DNA of 64,000 nt from Smallanthus sonchifolius (taxonomy: Eukaryota; Streptophyta; Magnoliopsida; Asterales; Asteraceae), in NCBI GenBank assembly GCA_023525975.1, contig CM042023.1, positions 1,302,001-1,366,000 of the forward strand, written 5' to 3'. The notes beneath the pieces were generated by a model. It was not told the DNA's origin and ran no database searches. It saw only the letters and a program-made list of their open reading frames with translations. The position numbers and the translations under genes were made by a program. Numbering within the stretch: the stretch's first letter is position 1; every line of letters starts with the position of its first letter. Positions 10,898 through 22,421 of this stretch are shown here, piece after piece.

Positions 10898-12214
10898 GAC
10901 TATTTTGGTCAACTGTTAAAATGTGGCCCCTCAATCGCTCCGCCTTTACATCTTCTATTTTTGTGATCATACATTTGTATTAGACGAAAGAAGCCACGTA
11001 ACCAGTTTCAAGCAAACGAACGGTAAAAAGTTGTAATAAACACTTTTTCCTAGTTTTATAACATGATTGTTTTATGTATAAATTTTATAAACATATTGGA
11101 TTTTAATAATCCAAACTATTATTTATTGGTTGATAATATTTTATACTATCAATTTTAATAAAAGACAGTTATAATTTTCACTTTTGTTCACAAAAACAAT
11201 CCTACTAACATAATCATCATAAATTTACGTTACATTTACACTTGATTTTCAATCGATTTCACTTGTATGTTTCTCTATTTCGCTTAAAATAATCATTTTG
11301 TGCCAATACAAGTGTGGATGAAGAGTATATTTATGTGACTGGTATTAACAACAAAAGTTAAGGTTAAGACTATCACCGGCCAAATTAATATATGGATTAT
11401 TATCGACCAATGTCGTTTAATAAATCTCTCCAGAACATACATATAACCCGGATGATTTTGTGGGTTATAGTAGTTTTTTTAACCGAGTAACATTAACCCG
11501 TATAAAGTAATGCATCTAGCCATAATATAAAATATTTAAATGCATTGTAATTCATAACAATTTAATTTTTATATATATTAAATTTAAGATATTTCAGTCT
11601 GGTATAATAAAATTATTCTCTAGTCTCTACATCCTTAAAAATGCATTAGCCTATGATTTATGTGACATAATTTAATAACAACTAAAGAGTTTGTAGTATA
11701 GCGGTATCAAGATGTGTAGGAAAATGTGTCTCTCAAGTGATTAAGAGTTGATGTCTAATAATGAAAAAAATGTGTAGCTTTAAACGTAGGATTAGATAGC
11801 TGTTATAAAAAAGAAGAAAAAAAACTTAATAACAATTGTTGCTATGGAGCATTTGTGCATAGAAAAATATTCAAAAACAGTACTTATAAATCAAATTATA
11901 ATTAGTAATTTTGAGATAAGATTTTTAAAAATAAACAAGGTAAACATAAGAGAAAAATCTTGCTTTTTTACATTTTTGATTGTTGGGGATTGCTTTTTAA
12001 TCATCTTCGGGGCCAATCATGATTGGGAAATTATGAGAATCCTAAAAGGTACAATTCATGATGAACATAAAAGGGTGCTCTTGTATGGATGGAGAGATGT
12101 GAATTGTTTATATTTTGTCATCATGTTCTTGTTTTCAACACATTTAGTAAAATACTAAGATTTATATCCATGACGTACCATATGCCATTATTTAAACTTA
12201 TAACAGATATATCA
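10898..12214. other. AT-rich intergenic DNA, no feature recognised
   Basis: No coding pattern, RNA gene or transposon boundary is evident. One 104-codon open frame at 11844-12158 has AT-driven composition and no recognisable motif, so it is not called a gene. Confidence 0.5.
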
Positions 12215-12321
12215 TAAAAATAATAATAATAATAATCATAATAATAATAATAATAATCATAATCATAATAATAATAATAATAATAATCATAATAATAATT
12301 ATTATCATAATAATAATAATA
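12215..12321. repeat. TAA/TCATAA microsatellite, left part
   Basis: About 100 bp of ATA triplets with interspersed ATC units. The same pattern resumes at 13712 beyond the LINE remnant, suggesting one array that was split by the insertion. Confidence 0.9.
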
Positions 12322-12324
12322 CTT

Positions 12325-13700
12325 TTTTTTGAACGGCCAACAAATACCATTTTATTAATCACCAAGTGCTAGCAGGAAACTAGCACCCACCAAAAATGTA
12401 CAAGACCACGAAAACATACAAACCGAACATAAAGACGGACAACAACAACACCACAAAACAAACTACCAACCAATCTTGTATAAGTGAAATCCTCTCCAAA
12501 CCTTCCATTCCAATGCCGCACAATTAGACCTCGCCTTCACCCACAACCAGCTCAATGATTTGATTTGGCCAATGACATTTCCCAAAGAACCCATATCTTG
12601 CGAAAAAACTCTCTTGTTTCTAAACTTCCAAATGCTCCAAACCGATGTCAACGTAACCGCATAGAAAGCCTTCTTGAACTTCTCTGACCTCCGAACATGC
12701 TTATGAAGATCCAACAAATCTAAAAAACTGAAGGCATAGATAGGAGGCATTCCGCACCATTGAGCCACTAGCTGCCATACTGATTGAGCGAACGGACACG
12801 TCACGAACAGATGCTCGACCGACTCTTCTGCACCACCGCAAACTGGACATAAAGAAGAGTTAACCTGTACGCCTCTCTGCGACAAAGCACTAAGAGTTGG
12901 AAGCCTATTCAACTCAGCACGCCATGCCACGATGCTAACCTTTTTCGGGACCCAATTGCACCATACAAATATCCGAGAATCTTCATCGAACCGCTGTTCA
13001 TGCAGAAAGCCTTTCAAACTTCGCACCTCATAGTCGCCCAACCCACCCAAATGTCATACCCAATGATCATTTTCCCCATTTATAATTTGCCCCCCAACCC
13101 ATTGGATAAGGCGCTTCATTTCTGCAGCTTCCAACCCAACATGCAAACTTCTTTTCCATTTCCACCCAGCCCCATGAACCCCCCCACCCAATCTTTCCGC
13201 CACCGTCGCATGTTTGTCTGTCTCCAAAGCAAACAGAACCGGAAATTCCACATAAAGAGGCACATCCGACACCCAACAATCTATCCAAAACCGCACAGCT
13301 GTACCTCTCCCCACCACCCCTTTAATGGATCTTGACACATCAAATCCCCGCTCCCGAATATCCGTCACAACCCTATGAATTTGTTTCCATGGCCCAGGAA
13401 GTGATAATCTCACAGGAATAAATAGCCACGATCTTGAGCTATGGTGTATCGACCATACCACCTTTCTCCATAACCCATTCTCATCCACCTTAAACCTCTA
13501 CCACCATTTCGCCAACATAGCTAAGTTGGCATATCTTAAGGAACCAAAACCGAGCCCACCATACTCTACCGGAGCAGTTACTTTTTGCCAAGCAACCCAA
13601 TTCATCTTTGTCTTCTCATCCGATCCGCCCCAAAAAAAGACTCTTCTAAAGATGAAAGGGGCATCCTCGAATAAACGCAGTCGGGTTCACAGGTATTGCA
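12325..13700 (-). pseudogene. LINE (non-LTR retrotransposon) 3' part: RT C-terminus and zinc-binding domain, 5'-truncated
   Basis: On the minus strand, three linked open stretches encode the C-terminal part of a plant LINE ORF2. 13690-13500 contains MNWVAWQKVTAPVEYGGLG. 13488-13054 is the connector with the RFWIDCWV motif. 13050-12463 is the zf-RVT zinc-binding domain with CPVCGGAEESVEHLFVTCPFA and a later VWSIWKFRNKRVF. Breaks: a stop near 13500 and a frame change near 13050. Polymerase and endonuclease domains are absent, as in usual 5'-truncated copies. The 3' end shows an A8 tract at about 12324-12331, next to the microsatellite. Confidence 0.88.
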
Positions 13701-13709
13701 GGTACACAT

Positions 13710-13947
13710 ACTAATCATAATAATAATAATAATCATAATAATAATCATAATAATAATAATCATCATAATAATAATCATAATAATAATAATAATAATCATA
13801 ATAATAATAATCATAATTATAATAATAATCATAACAATAAAAATAATCATAATCATAATAATAATAATCATAATCATAATCATAATCATAATAATAAAAA
13901 TAATCATAATCATAATCATAATAATAATAATAATCATAATAATAATA

Positions 13948-13982
<35 letters not shown>

Positions 13983-14101
13983 CATAATAATAATAATCAA
14001 AATAATAATAATAATAATAATAATCATAATCATAATAATCATAATCATAATCATAATAATAATCATAATAATCATAATAATAATCATAATAATAATAATA
14101 A
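13710..14101. repeat. TAA/TCATAA microsatellite, middle part
   Basis: About 390 bp of imperfect ATA/ATC triplets. They create long open frames on both strands made of runs of Ile, Met, Tyr or Asp codons, which are compositional artefacts. The array is bounded on the left by the LINE and on the right by a Mutator-like element. Confidence 0.95.
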
Positions 14102-15346
14102 GAGTTAATTACACGGATAGTCCCCGTGGTTTGTGAAAAGTAACAAGTATGAGTACTAAGGGTTTCAAGTTGCAAGCATGGGTATTATGCTTCAATTTTG
14201 TAACGAGTTTGGGTATTAAGACTAACTGACGTTAGTTTTTCTGTTAAGTCTAAGGGCAATTAAGCCATTTCACATTTGTGGGCTAATTATGTAACTTTTC
14301 ATATATGATGGATCAGTTATGTAATTAACTCTAATGAAAAAAAAAATTAAAAAACAAACCAACCCTCTCCCCCGTTGACGTCTTCAACATCGGCCACCAC
14401 TGCCACCTCCATTCCAAAAAACTCGATTGATTCAAAATATTATATAAATATCACAATCGCTGCCAATTTCCAACCCTTTTCAAGCATTCACCCCTGCTCG
14501 ATCAAATCGTTCTTCACTTGGAATTCGGGCGATCGCTCGAAATGCTCTTCAGTTGGAATTGGACTGGTTGATTCCAATTGAGCAATCTCAATCGAAAATC
14601 TATCAGGTAATAGCAAAACTCTTGGATGGCAAATCAAGAATCTAAATTTCGAAACCCCAATAATCCCAATTTCGTCCATCAAATCTCAAATCCAAAACCT
14701 TACATCCATCCCGATCCACCACCAACTCTTGTTATCCAACGGCAAAACACTTTCCGATGACGGCTTATTTCACCATGAGGATTCTTCACCGTCAATGGTG
14801 CTCCGTCAACGGAGGCAAGGGGGATTTGGATCGTTACTCCGTGGAGCAGCGACGAAAGTTTGGCAGAAGAAAACGAATAAATTCGATGCGTGTGGGGGAC
14901 GAGGTGGCGGTGTTGCTTCAGACGTTGTTCCTGATGATCTATTCTTGGTGGCCGGCTGTAAAAGTACTCAGATGGTGGCGACGGAGTGGAACTGTTGTTG
15001 GTGGCCGATCGGAAAAGTTGGATGGAGGTGTGGGTGAACGTTGTTAAAAGAGAAGATGTGTGGGAATTTTAGTTCCTTTAATTACATAGGATGTCCCTGT
15101 GTTTTGTATTAAATTTTATCATTAGTCCCTCAAATTTATAGACATTATAATTTTGTATTAAATTTTATGACAAGGGTATTTTGGTCATTTTACTTAAACT
15201 TAACAGAAAAACTAACGTCAGTTAGTCTTAATACATAAATTCGTTATAAAATTGAAAGCATAATACCAATACTTGCAACTTGAAACCATTAGTACTCATA
15301 CCTGTTACTTTTCACAAACCATAGGGAGTAACCGTGTAATTAACTC
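14102..15346. mobile_element. Non-autonomous Mutator-like element (MULE) with long TIRs
   Basis: The ends GAGTTAATTACACGG (14102) and its reverse complement (ending 15346) begin terminal inverted repeats of about 145 bp with roughly 88-90% identity by eye; both contain CTAACTGACGTTAG. The flanks are TAATAATAA (14093-14101 and 15347-15355), a 9-bp target duplication as expected for MULEs, though its low complexity weakens the proof. The 950-bp interior has no transposase. 14390-15050 is less AT-rich than its surroundings and has overlapping 96-102 codon frames of unknown nature, so a captured host fragment (Pack-MULE) is possible. Confidence 0.8.
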
Positions 15347-15491
15347 TAATAATAATCATAATTAATAATAATAGTAATCATAATAATAATAGTAATCATA
15401 ATAATAATCATAATAATAATAATCATCATAATAAGCATAATAATAATCATTCTAATAATAATAATAATCATAATAATAATAATCACGACGA

Positions 15492-15576
<85 letters not shown>
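15347..15576. repeat. Compound microsatellite: (ATA/ATC)n to (GCC)n to (GAC)n
   Basis: The TAA/TCATAA array continues to about 15483 and then changes abruptly to CGC triplets (six or seven copies) and about 20 GAC triplets up to about 15575. The shift from nearly pure AT to nearly pure GC triplets within a few bases is striking. Confidence 0.95.
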
Positions 15577-15876
15577 CTTATGTGCATAAAAAATTATTGG
15601 GCATCTTGAAAATGTTGGGAAAAAACTAAAACAACATATTAAAATGTTTTTTTTTTAATTTTTATGCAACTTGTGCATCATTTTTTCTAAAATGAGATGC
15701 ATAAAAGACAAAAAACAAACATTTTTTAATTGTGTATCATAGTGAAAAAATTAATTTGTATATTTCGTTTTCAAAAGCTGCCATCTAAAGGTTTGAGAAA
15801 TAATAAGAATCAAAGAAATAAACAAGAATACTATCTATACTATTATATGATTTTATACTCTTCATTTAATTTAATC
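15577..15876. other. AT-rich spacer, nothing recognised
   Basis: T-rich and A-rich stretches without a gene, RNA or repeat boundary. Confidence 0.5.
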
Positions 15877-16404
15877 TATGTATATAGGGACTTGTAATAC
15901 AAAAATAGTTTTAAGAGCGTGAGTTATACCTGGCGTGAGTGAGACCTATTTAAAAAACATGTGCACGTCACGTGAACCTCACCTCACCACCAACAATTTT
16001 TACATTGTAAGGGTATACTCGTGTGAGTGTTAGTATTAATTATTCGCTAAGAAATGTGTTAAACGAACTCCGACTGATTTCATTACAGCGGCGTTGGAAC
16101 CATCTCATCAAACCCTAACTCACCCCCAAAAACCTAAACCCCCCTCTAACCCCACCCCGAAAAGCCTAAAACCACCAACCCCACCCCCCAAAAACCTAAA
16201 CCCCCCACCAAAAAAAAAAACTAAACCCTAAAAGCTAAACCCTAAGGCTAAAACCCTAAAATCTAAGATGGTAGAGTTCGACGAGACGGTTCCAACGCCG
16301 CTGAAATGAGCTCAATCGGAGTTCGTTTGATATCGTTTCTTAAGGTTTTTGTCATTTCTTATGTTTTTTTAGCGAAAAACCATTTCTTATTTGAACCTCC
16401 CCTA
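15877..16404. mobile_element. Fold-back element 1 with telomere-like loop
   Basis: The arms AAACGAACTCCGACTGATTTC...GCGGCGTTGGAACC (16057-16110) and their inverted copy (16267-16345) can pair. The loop is a tract of CCTAAACCCCC and AACCCTAAA repeats (16120-16265). The right end GGTTCAAATAAG (read inward) matches the ends of element 2 in inverted orientation. The left end near 15877 (TATATAGGGACTTG) is more diverged. No coding capacity. Confidence 0.65.
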
Positions 16405-16892
16405 TATATATAGGGACGGTTCCACTAATAAATGATTTTTCTCTAAAAAATACTAAAAAGTGGGTCAAACGAACTCCTATTAAGCTCATTCCAGCGGCGT
16501 TGGAATCGTCTCATCGAACCCTAACCCGGACCCAAAACCTAAACCCCCTTCCACCTGCACCCCCAAAAACCTAAACCCCCTCCAACCTACCCCGAAAAGC
16601 CTAAAACCACCACCCCCAAAAACCTAAACCCCCCACCCCTCCCCCAAACCTAAACCCACCCCCACCTACCCCCAAAAACCTAAACCCCCCACAAAAAAAA
16701 ACTAAACCCTAAAAGCTAAAACCCTAAAATCAAACGTAAAATCTAAACCTTAAAAGCTAAGATGGTAGAGTTCGACGAGACGGTTCCAACGCCGCTGAAA
16801 TTAGCTCAATCGGAGTTCGTTTGATATCGTTTCTTAAGGGTTTTTTCATTTATTAGATTTCTTAATAAAAAACTATTTCTTATTTGATCCTC

Positions 16893-16899
<7 letters not shown>
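16405..16899. mobile_element. Fold-back element 2 with telomere-like loop
   Basis: Terminal inverted repeats TATATATAGGGACGGTTCC at the left and an inverted GAGGAGGATC-type end at about 16890 enclose inner arms (16464-16520 and 16760-16840) that repeat those of element 1. Between them is a CCTAAACCCCC/CCCTAAA tract. It abuts element 1 at a shared TA-rich junction (16402-16412). The right end runs into a TA microsatellite (16894-16928). Confidence 0.65.
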
Positions 16900-16932
<33 letters not shown>

Positions 16933-17926
16933 AGCATAGAGAAGGCATAATTTAAGTGGAATATACAATGAATGTATGGAGTTTGATACCCTACCCATGT
17001 GGAAACAAGAAACATGATGTGCTACATTCCAAGATCTCTCCATCAACCAGGGATGTTTGGTGAGAGCGAAACATCACTTGTGGAACCATTGACTTGATGT
17101 TCTATATATAAAACCATTGAATCAGCTTAGCTACTAGTCTCTTCTTTTCAAACAAATTGGTAGTCACATGTTTGTCCCTTTTCTTTTATCAAAATAAATG
17201 TAAAAACTCCATTTTTTTTAAAGAAAAAAAAAAGAAAATGGATAAGGCGACATGCTTGTCTAGTTGTACGTTGTAGAAGAAGCCGTTTTTTGAAGGCCGT
17301 GTTTATGACCCGTGTTGTGCGGCCAACCATGTGATACTCACCCTCCTATGTTATTCTTGTTGCCAGTGGCATATGATTCCACATGCTCTCTTCAAGGGGC
17401 TGCTTTTGGCAATAAAACATAAGTTAGGGGGTTGCAAGTGCAAATTTCAAAACTATTTGTCCCCAACATGTAATTCGTGTCGTTTAGGTTGTACAATAGT
17501 GGATGTAGATCATGTAAGACTATCATAAGCTACTAACAGGGAAGGAACCAATGGACGGTTAATTTTTTAATTTATAAATGTTGAGTTTTTAAATAAACCA
17601 CGAGTTACACCGTTTAGTTGTAGTAGGTAAAAAAGAAAATCTTATTATGACCCTTTGACAAAAAATTTTTGGTTCCGCTACTTACCACTGAAAACGTTTC
17701 TCACAACACCCACAAATAATCCATACATAAAAAAATCCCTCCGTTGTCCATATCATCATCAATTTATAATTATATGTTATAACAAACTATTTAATTTTCA
17801 ATATTATATAAATAAATATAACATATTCTGTTTAAATATTAAATAACTAAATAGTCGTTGTGAGGCTACATGTTCATTATTTAGTATAGTGGTGTTATGA
17901 CGCAATTGAGAATCATTTTTTTATGA
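16900..17926. other. TA microsatellite then unannotated intergenic DNA
   Basis: A TA dinucleotide run to 16928 is followed by about 1 kb without recognisable coding or repeat structure. Short open frames (17148-17330, 17331-17528, 17655-17846) have no motif and are not called. Confidence 0.5.
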
Positions 17927-18245
17927 GTAAATTATATTTTTCGTCTTTTAGGTATATAGCAAATTTCACTTTTCGTCCTTAAACTAAGAAAATATTAAAA
18001 ATCATCCTTTATGTTCACATTTTATAACAGTTTTCATCTTTTCTTTCTAAGAAAATAACAAAAAACATTATTTATATTCATATTTTGTAACAGTTTTCAT
18101 CCTTTAAAATATAAAAGAAAATTAGAGAAAATGATGAAAACCGTTACAAAATACGAACATAAAGGATGATTTATGTTATTTCCTTAGTTTAAGGACGAAA
18201 AGTGAAATTTGCTATATATTTAAAGGACTAAAAATGTAATTTTAT
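17927..18245. mobile_element. Fold-back MITE-like element with 130-bp arms
   Basis: The left arm (GTAAATTATATTTTTCGTC ... CTTTATGTTC ... CAGTTTTCATC) and the right arm ending 18245 are inverted copies, both with GCAAATTTCACTTTTCGTCC. Together they span about 320 bp with almost no loop beyond a second internal copy of the CAGTTTTCATC phrase. There is no coding capacity. The superfamily is not certain because a target duplication could not be fixed. Confidence 0.75.
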
Positions 18246-19897
18246 GTATTATTTTTTATTTTTATATCCTTTACTGGGCTTGAGTTTAATACCTATTTAG
18301 GAAAGATGGGCACATTAGGAATTAGAAATTGAAATGGTTATTCGGCCCACTTCTACTCTTAATTCTTAAACTCTCCCCGTGTTACCCTTTCTTTGGCCTT
18401 TATGGTGAAATTTAGAGATAATATTCAAATTATTATTGTGGAGTGAAAAAATGATTATCGTGGAATGATCGGTGGTATATTTAACCTTCTTGTCATTGTT
18501 GCAAGAATCACCTAAAAATAATGATTTATTTGAGCTCGCTTCTCAGCTATTAAACGTGATTTAATCTTCTTGTAAGTATCCGGAAGGGAGAAAAAGAAAC
18601 ATCATAAATGGTTGTATATAAACTACGAACAGAACAAGGAAACATAACCAACCTACATGATAACATGACAAACTTAAAACACGTCATGATGTATATCTAT
18701 ACATAGGATAACTATATAATTTTATAACTTATAACTTATTCAACTCCCGTAGTTGTATACAAACTTAGAACACACATGAGAGCATTGAAGTATGGTTCTC
18801 AAGAAACGTGAAGCAAACCTGTTGAACAACATACGGGATGTGTGATATAGTGAATGTTAAGTGTTGAGCAACACCTCGAAACAACAAGGATCCTCGACTA
18901 GAATTCTTGAAAGACCAACCTTAGAGCTCGTGTCAACAGATTCAATGGATTTCAAATAGTTCATCCCAACGTCATAGTTGAGTTGTTCAAGATCTGATAG
19001 TAACAAAATGCATACTTTATTTTCGGTGATATAAGGTTTATATGTTGGAGTGTTTGCCACCTAAACTTCTAATAACCGTCATCACCACTTACCCTTTACT
19101 GCCATCGAAACGATCCTTTTAAACCAAAGAGGCGCAAGCAGTATTATCTTTTGCGTAAGTAACTCTGGCTGTTTATATTATTTCTTATTTTACAAATCGT
19201 CAAAGTAATAATTTATTTTATAAATAATCTAGTTTTGTATCAGTCACTTGTACATAGTAATCCTGTATTATAATTTCAATAAGAAAATTAATATTCTTAT
19301 GCATTTGTGAACCCCAGTTGTGGAGTTTAGGTTCTTTGCCGGTTATAATTATTATTTTTAATCATTTGATACCTTTTCTAAAACGGTTCATTTAAATTCA
19401 AACCTAACTTCAACTCTAACCCAATTTCGACTTGAACTCCAAATGACCCATTTTGACCGGAACCTAATTGATACTTCGGTTTATTTGACTTGAACTCAAT
19501 AGGACCTGTTACATGAACCAACCATTTGTTTTGCGAGGTCTAATAAAATCCAAACGTTCATTTAGATTGTATGATCACAAAATAAAAAACTAACATAAAA
19601 TGGAGGATTCATATAGGCTTGGGCAGTATACTATCCCAATTGAGAAACCCGAGAACCCGCACCGAGAACGACCCAATCGGTTCATGTAAAAGTCAAAGTA
19701 GCTATTGGAGTGATGGTCCAGTGGTAGAGACAAAACCTGTTAAACACCAAAAAACTTAAAAGTCATGGTCAAGTTTGACTAAGTAAAGAAATTCGCCATA
19801 AAAAAAAATGCAAAAGTCAAAGTCAAAACAACGAGAGAAGTTAGCAACTTAAAAGCTAAAACCCTATGTCCCAAACCCTAACTCAAGCTTCTCTTCA
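18246..19897. other. Intergenic, no gene recognised
   Basis: AT-rich DNA with several short motif-less open frames. 19650-19850 precedes the TTC27-like pseudogene and may contain remains of its 5' region. No transposon ends were identified. Confidence 0.5.
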
Positions 19898-22421
19898 ATG
19901 GCGGTCCTGCAAACTCTACGCAGCTACGAGCTTCGTCTTCTCCGTTGCTCACTTTCACACGATCCAACTCTTCCTACTTTTCAGACCTCAACCATTTCCA
20001 CCCCCCTCCAAACCTCAATACAAACCCTCCTCCAATCAATCGAATCAGGCCAATACTCCAATTCCGCCGCCTCTCTCTTCAATCTCAACCACTCATCTTC
20101 CTCCTACTCCGATTCTATCACAAATTGCGTCAATTCGTTCTTAATTTCAGAAACCACCGATGCGAGCACCGAAGAAAGAGCATTTCTCGTATTTGCCCTA
20201 GCCGTTTCGGCGTTTCTGGGGTTCGTACAGTCTAACGTCACCGGACCACCGGAATCACTGCCTTCTCTGTTCGCTAATACAGATAAACAGGATTTGGAAG
20301 TCTGGGCGCGTAACGAGGTTATGACAACTGGCTCTGATTTGTTAGCAAACTTTACTAATTTGGAATATATAGTTTTTGCTAAGTTGCTGTTGTTGAGAAT
20401 TAGGGATTATTTTCCAACGACTTCATTGTGGTTAGCTAGGGTATTACTGGTTCAACAGAAGCTCCTTGATGGCCATTCTTCAATTCTGTTTGAGAAATTG
20501 AAAGAAGTAGTTACTGAAACTTTAGGTCATTTGGGTGATTTGAAGAAAGTATCAATGTATTGGATGGGAGCGGAGGAATCGGTCTTGAGTGATATTGTAT
20601 CTATGGTTCACTTAGAATTAGGGAGTATCGATTTTAGATATGGGCGTGTAGATTCTTCGAAGTTACATTTTGAATTGGCTGAGAAAGCGTCCGGGCTTTT
20701 GCTTTCTGTTAGAGGTGCGATGGGGTTTCGGACTGTGCATCAGGTGGATCCGAAAGTGCAACTTTGTCTTTTGGCTGGTAGCTTGAGTTCTAAAAACGAG
20801 ATTTCCGATGTTAACGGTTCTGTGGTTGGCAAAGATCATCAGGTTCATGAAGCGTCTGATGTGTTGTTGACTCGTAGATTTTTAGAAAATGACAATGAAG
20901 GTTCTGTGGGTTTGAATCCAGTCCAACAAGCCTTAGTTTTGGCACAGTTTATTAATTGAAAAAAACACTCCACATGATGATATGCAGAGGTGGGATATGG
21001 CTCCGTATATAGAGGCAAATGATTCTTAGCCATCGTCGTTGTTTATTATTAAATGTTTCTGTGACTTGTTACGTATAAGATAGGAGAAGACCCGTGGCAG
21101 GACCAAAGAACGTGCTCTTTTAATGATGGATAAATTGGTTCAAGGGGTTTATGAGTCTGCACCTAAAGTTGCAGAGAGAATATGTTATTGTTTTGGTGTT
21201 GATTTGCCTACTATTCCATCTCTTCGCAAGGAATATGCAGATCTTTTGGTTAGTTGTGGGCTAATAGGCGAGGCTGTGAAGATTTATGAGAATCTTGAAC
21301 TATGGGATAATGTGATCTTTTGTTACCGTTTATTAGAAAAAAAAGCTGCTGTCATAGAGCTGATTAACACCCGTCTTTTGGAACGACCCAATGACCCAAG
21401 ATTGTGGTGTTCGTTGGGTGATGTTACAAACAATGATTCATGTTATGAGAAAGCATTGGAAGTTTCAGAAAATAAGTCTGTAAGGGCAAAACGGTCACTT
21501 TCACGCAGTGCATACAACAGAGGGGATATGAAAAATTAAAACTTTTATGGGAATCTGCTATGGGGTTAAATTCTTTGTACCCAGATGGGTGGTTTGCACT
21601 TGGTGCAGCTGCCTTGAAGGCTCGGGATTTGGAGAAAGCACTGGATGCTTTTACACGGGCGGTTCAGATTGATCCAGATAACGGAGAGGCATGGAATAAT
21701 ATTGCTTGTTTGCACATGACCAAGAAAAGAAACAAAGAGGCTTTAATTGCATTCAAAGAAGCATTAAAGTTCAAAAGAGAGAGCTGGCAAATGTGGGAGA
21801 ATTACAGCCAGGTTGCAGTAGATAGTGGCAATTTCAGTCTTGCATTGGAAGCTACCCAGAAAGTGTTGACTTTGACCAACAATAAAAGATATGACGTTAA
21901 GTTATTAGATGATATCATGCTTGAAATTGAAGGGAAAAACAGTGATCATGTTGATTCTGTTGTAAATGGTGTTGTTGAGTTAGGGTTAGAAAGAAGTCGA
22001 GAAACAGAGCAATTAACTGATTTGATTGGTAAGATTTTGCAGCAAATTGCTAAAAGTGGAGGGGGTGGAGAGATTTGGGGATTATTTGCGAGGTGGCATA
22101 AACTCAAAGGGGATCTATTAATGTGTTAAGAAGCTTTATTAAAGCAAGTTAGATCATATCAAGGATCTGAGTTGTGGAAAGATGAAGAACGGTTCAAGCT
22201 TTATTAAAGCACGTGCTTCATTAGAAATATGTAAAGTTTATATGGAAATCGGGTGGATTAATGGTGGGCGTAAAGAATTTTCTGCAGCTGAGATGCATCT
22301 CAAGAGTACTATTAAACAGGCTGCTTCGAGGTTTTCAGAAACTGAAGAATTTATGGAGCTCCAGGCTTTTCTTGAAAAGTTGCAAGCAGTTTTGCAGGCT
22401 AATTCGGTTCCTTCTGCATAA
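19898..22421 (+). pseudogene. Tetratricopeptide-repeat protein 27-like pseudogene (intronless)
   Basis: One continuous block without introns encodes about 840 residues' worth of a TTC27/EMW1-type protein. The N-terminus is MAVLQTLRSYELRLL; TPR repeats follow, such as ALGAAALKARDLEKALDAF and AWNNIACLHMTKKRNKEAL, and the C-terminus ends FLEKLQAVLQA. Disablements: a frameshift near 20946-20959, TAG at 21027-21029, TAG at 21081-21083, a one-base deletion near 21525, TAA at 22127-22129 and a frame change near 22190-22206. Several stops look like single transitions of Gln or Trp codons. Missing introns could mean a retrocopy or an intron-poor parent; no poly(A) tail was found. A host gene that has lost function, not three separate genes. 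Confidence 0.85.

Noticed and set aside
12000..12160. Small protein gene at 11844-12158
   Set aside because: AT-rich frame without motif, splice context or homology that I can recognise.
13602..14175. Long open frames on both strands made almost only of Ile, Met, Tyr or Asp codons
   Set aside because: They are generated by the TAA/TCATAA microsatellite and contain no domain; compositional artefacts.
16120..16740. True chromosome end (telomere)
   Set aside because: CCCTAAA-like units are degenerate, interrupted and enclosed by inverted repeats, with ordinary genes on both sides.
19945..20235. Alternative-frame ORFs in the TTC27-like pseudogene
   Set aside because: Shadows of the coding frame; proline/serine-rich with no motif.
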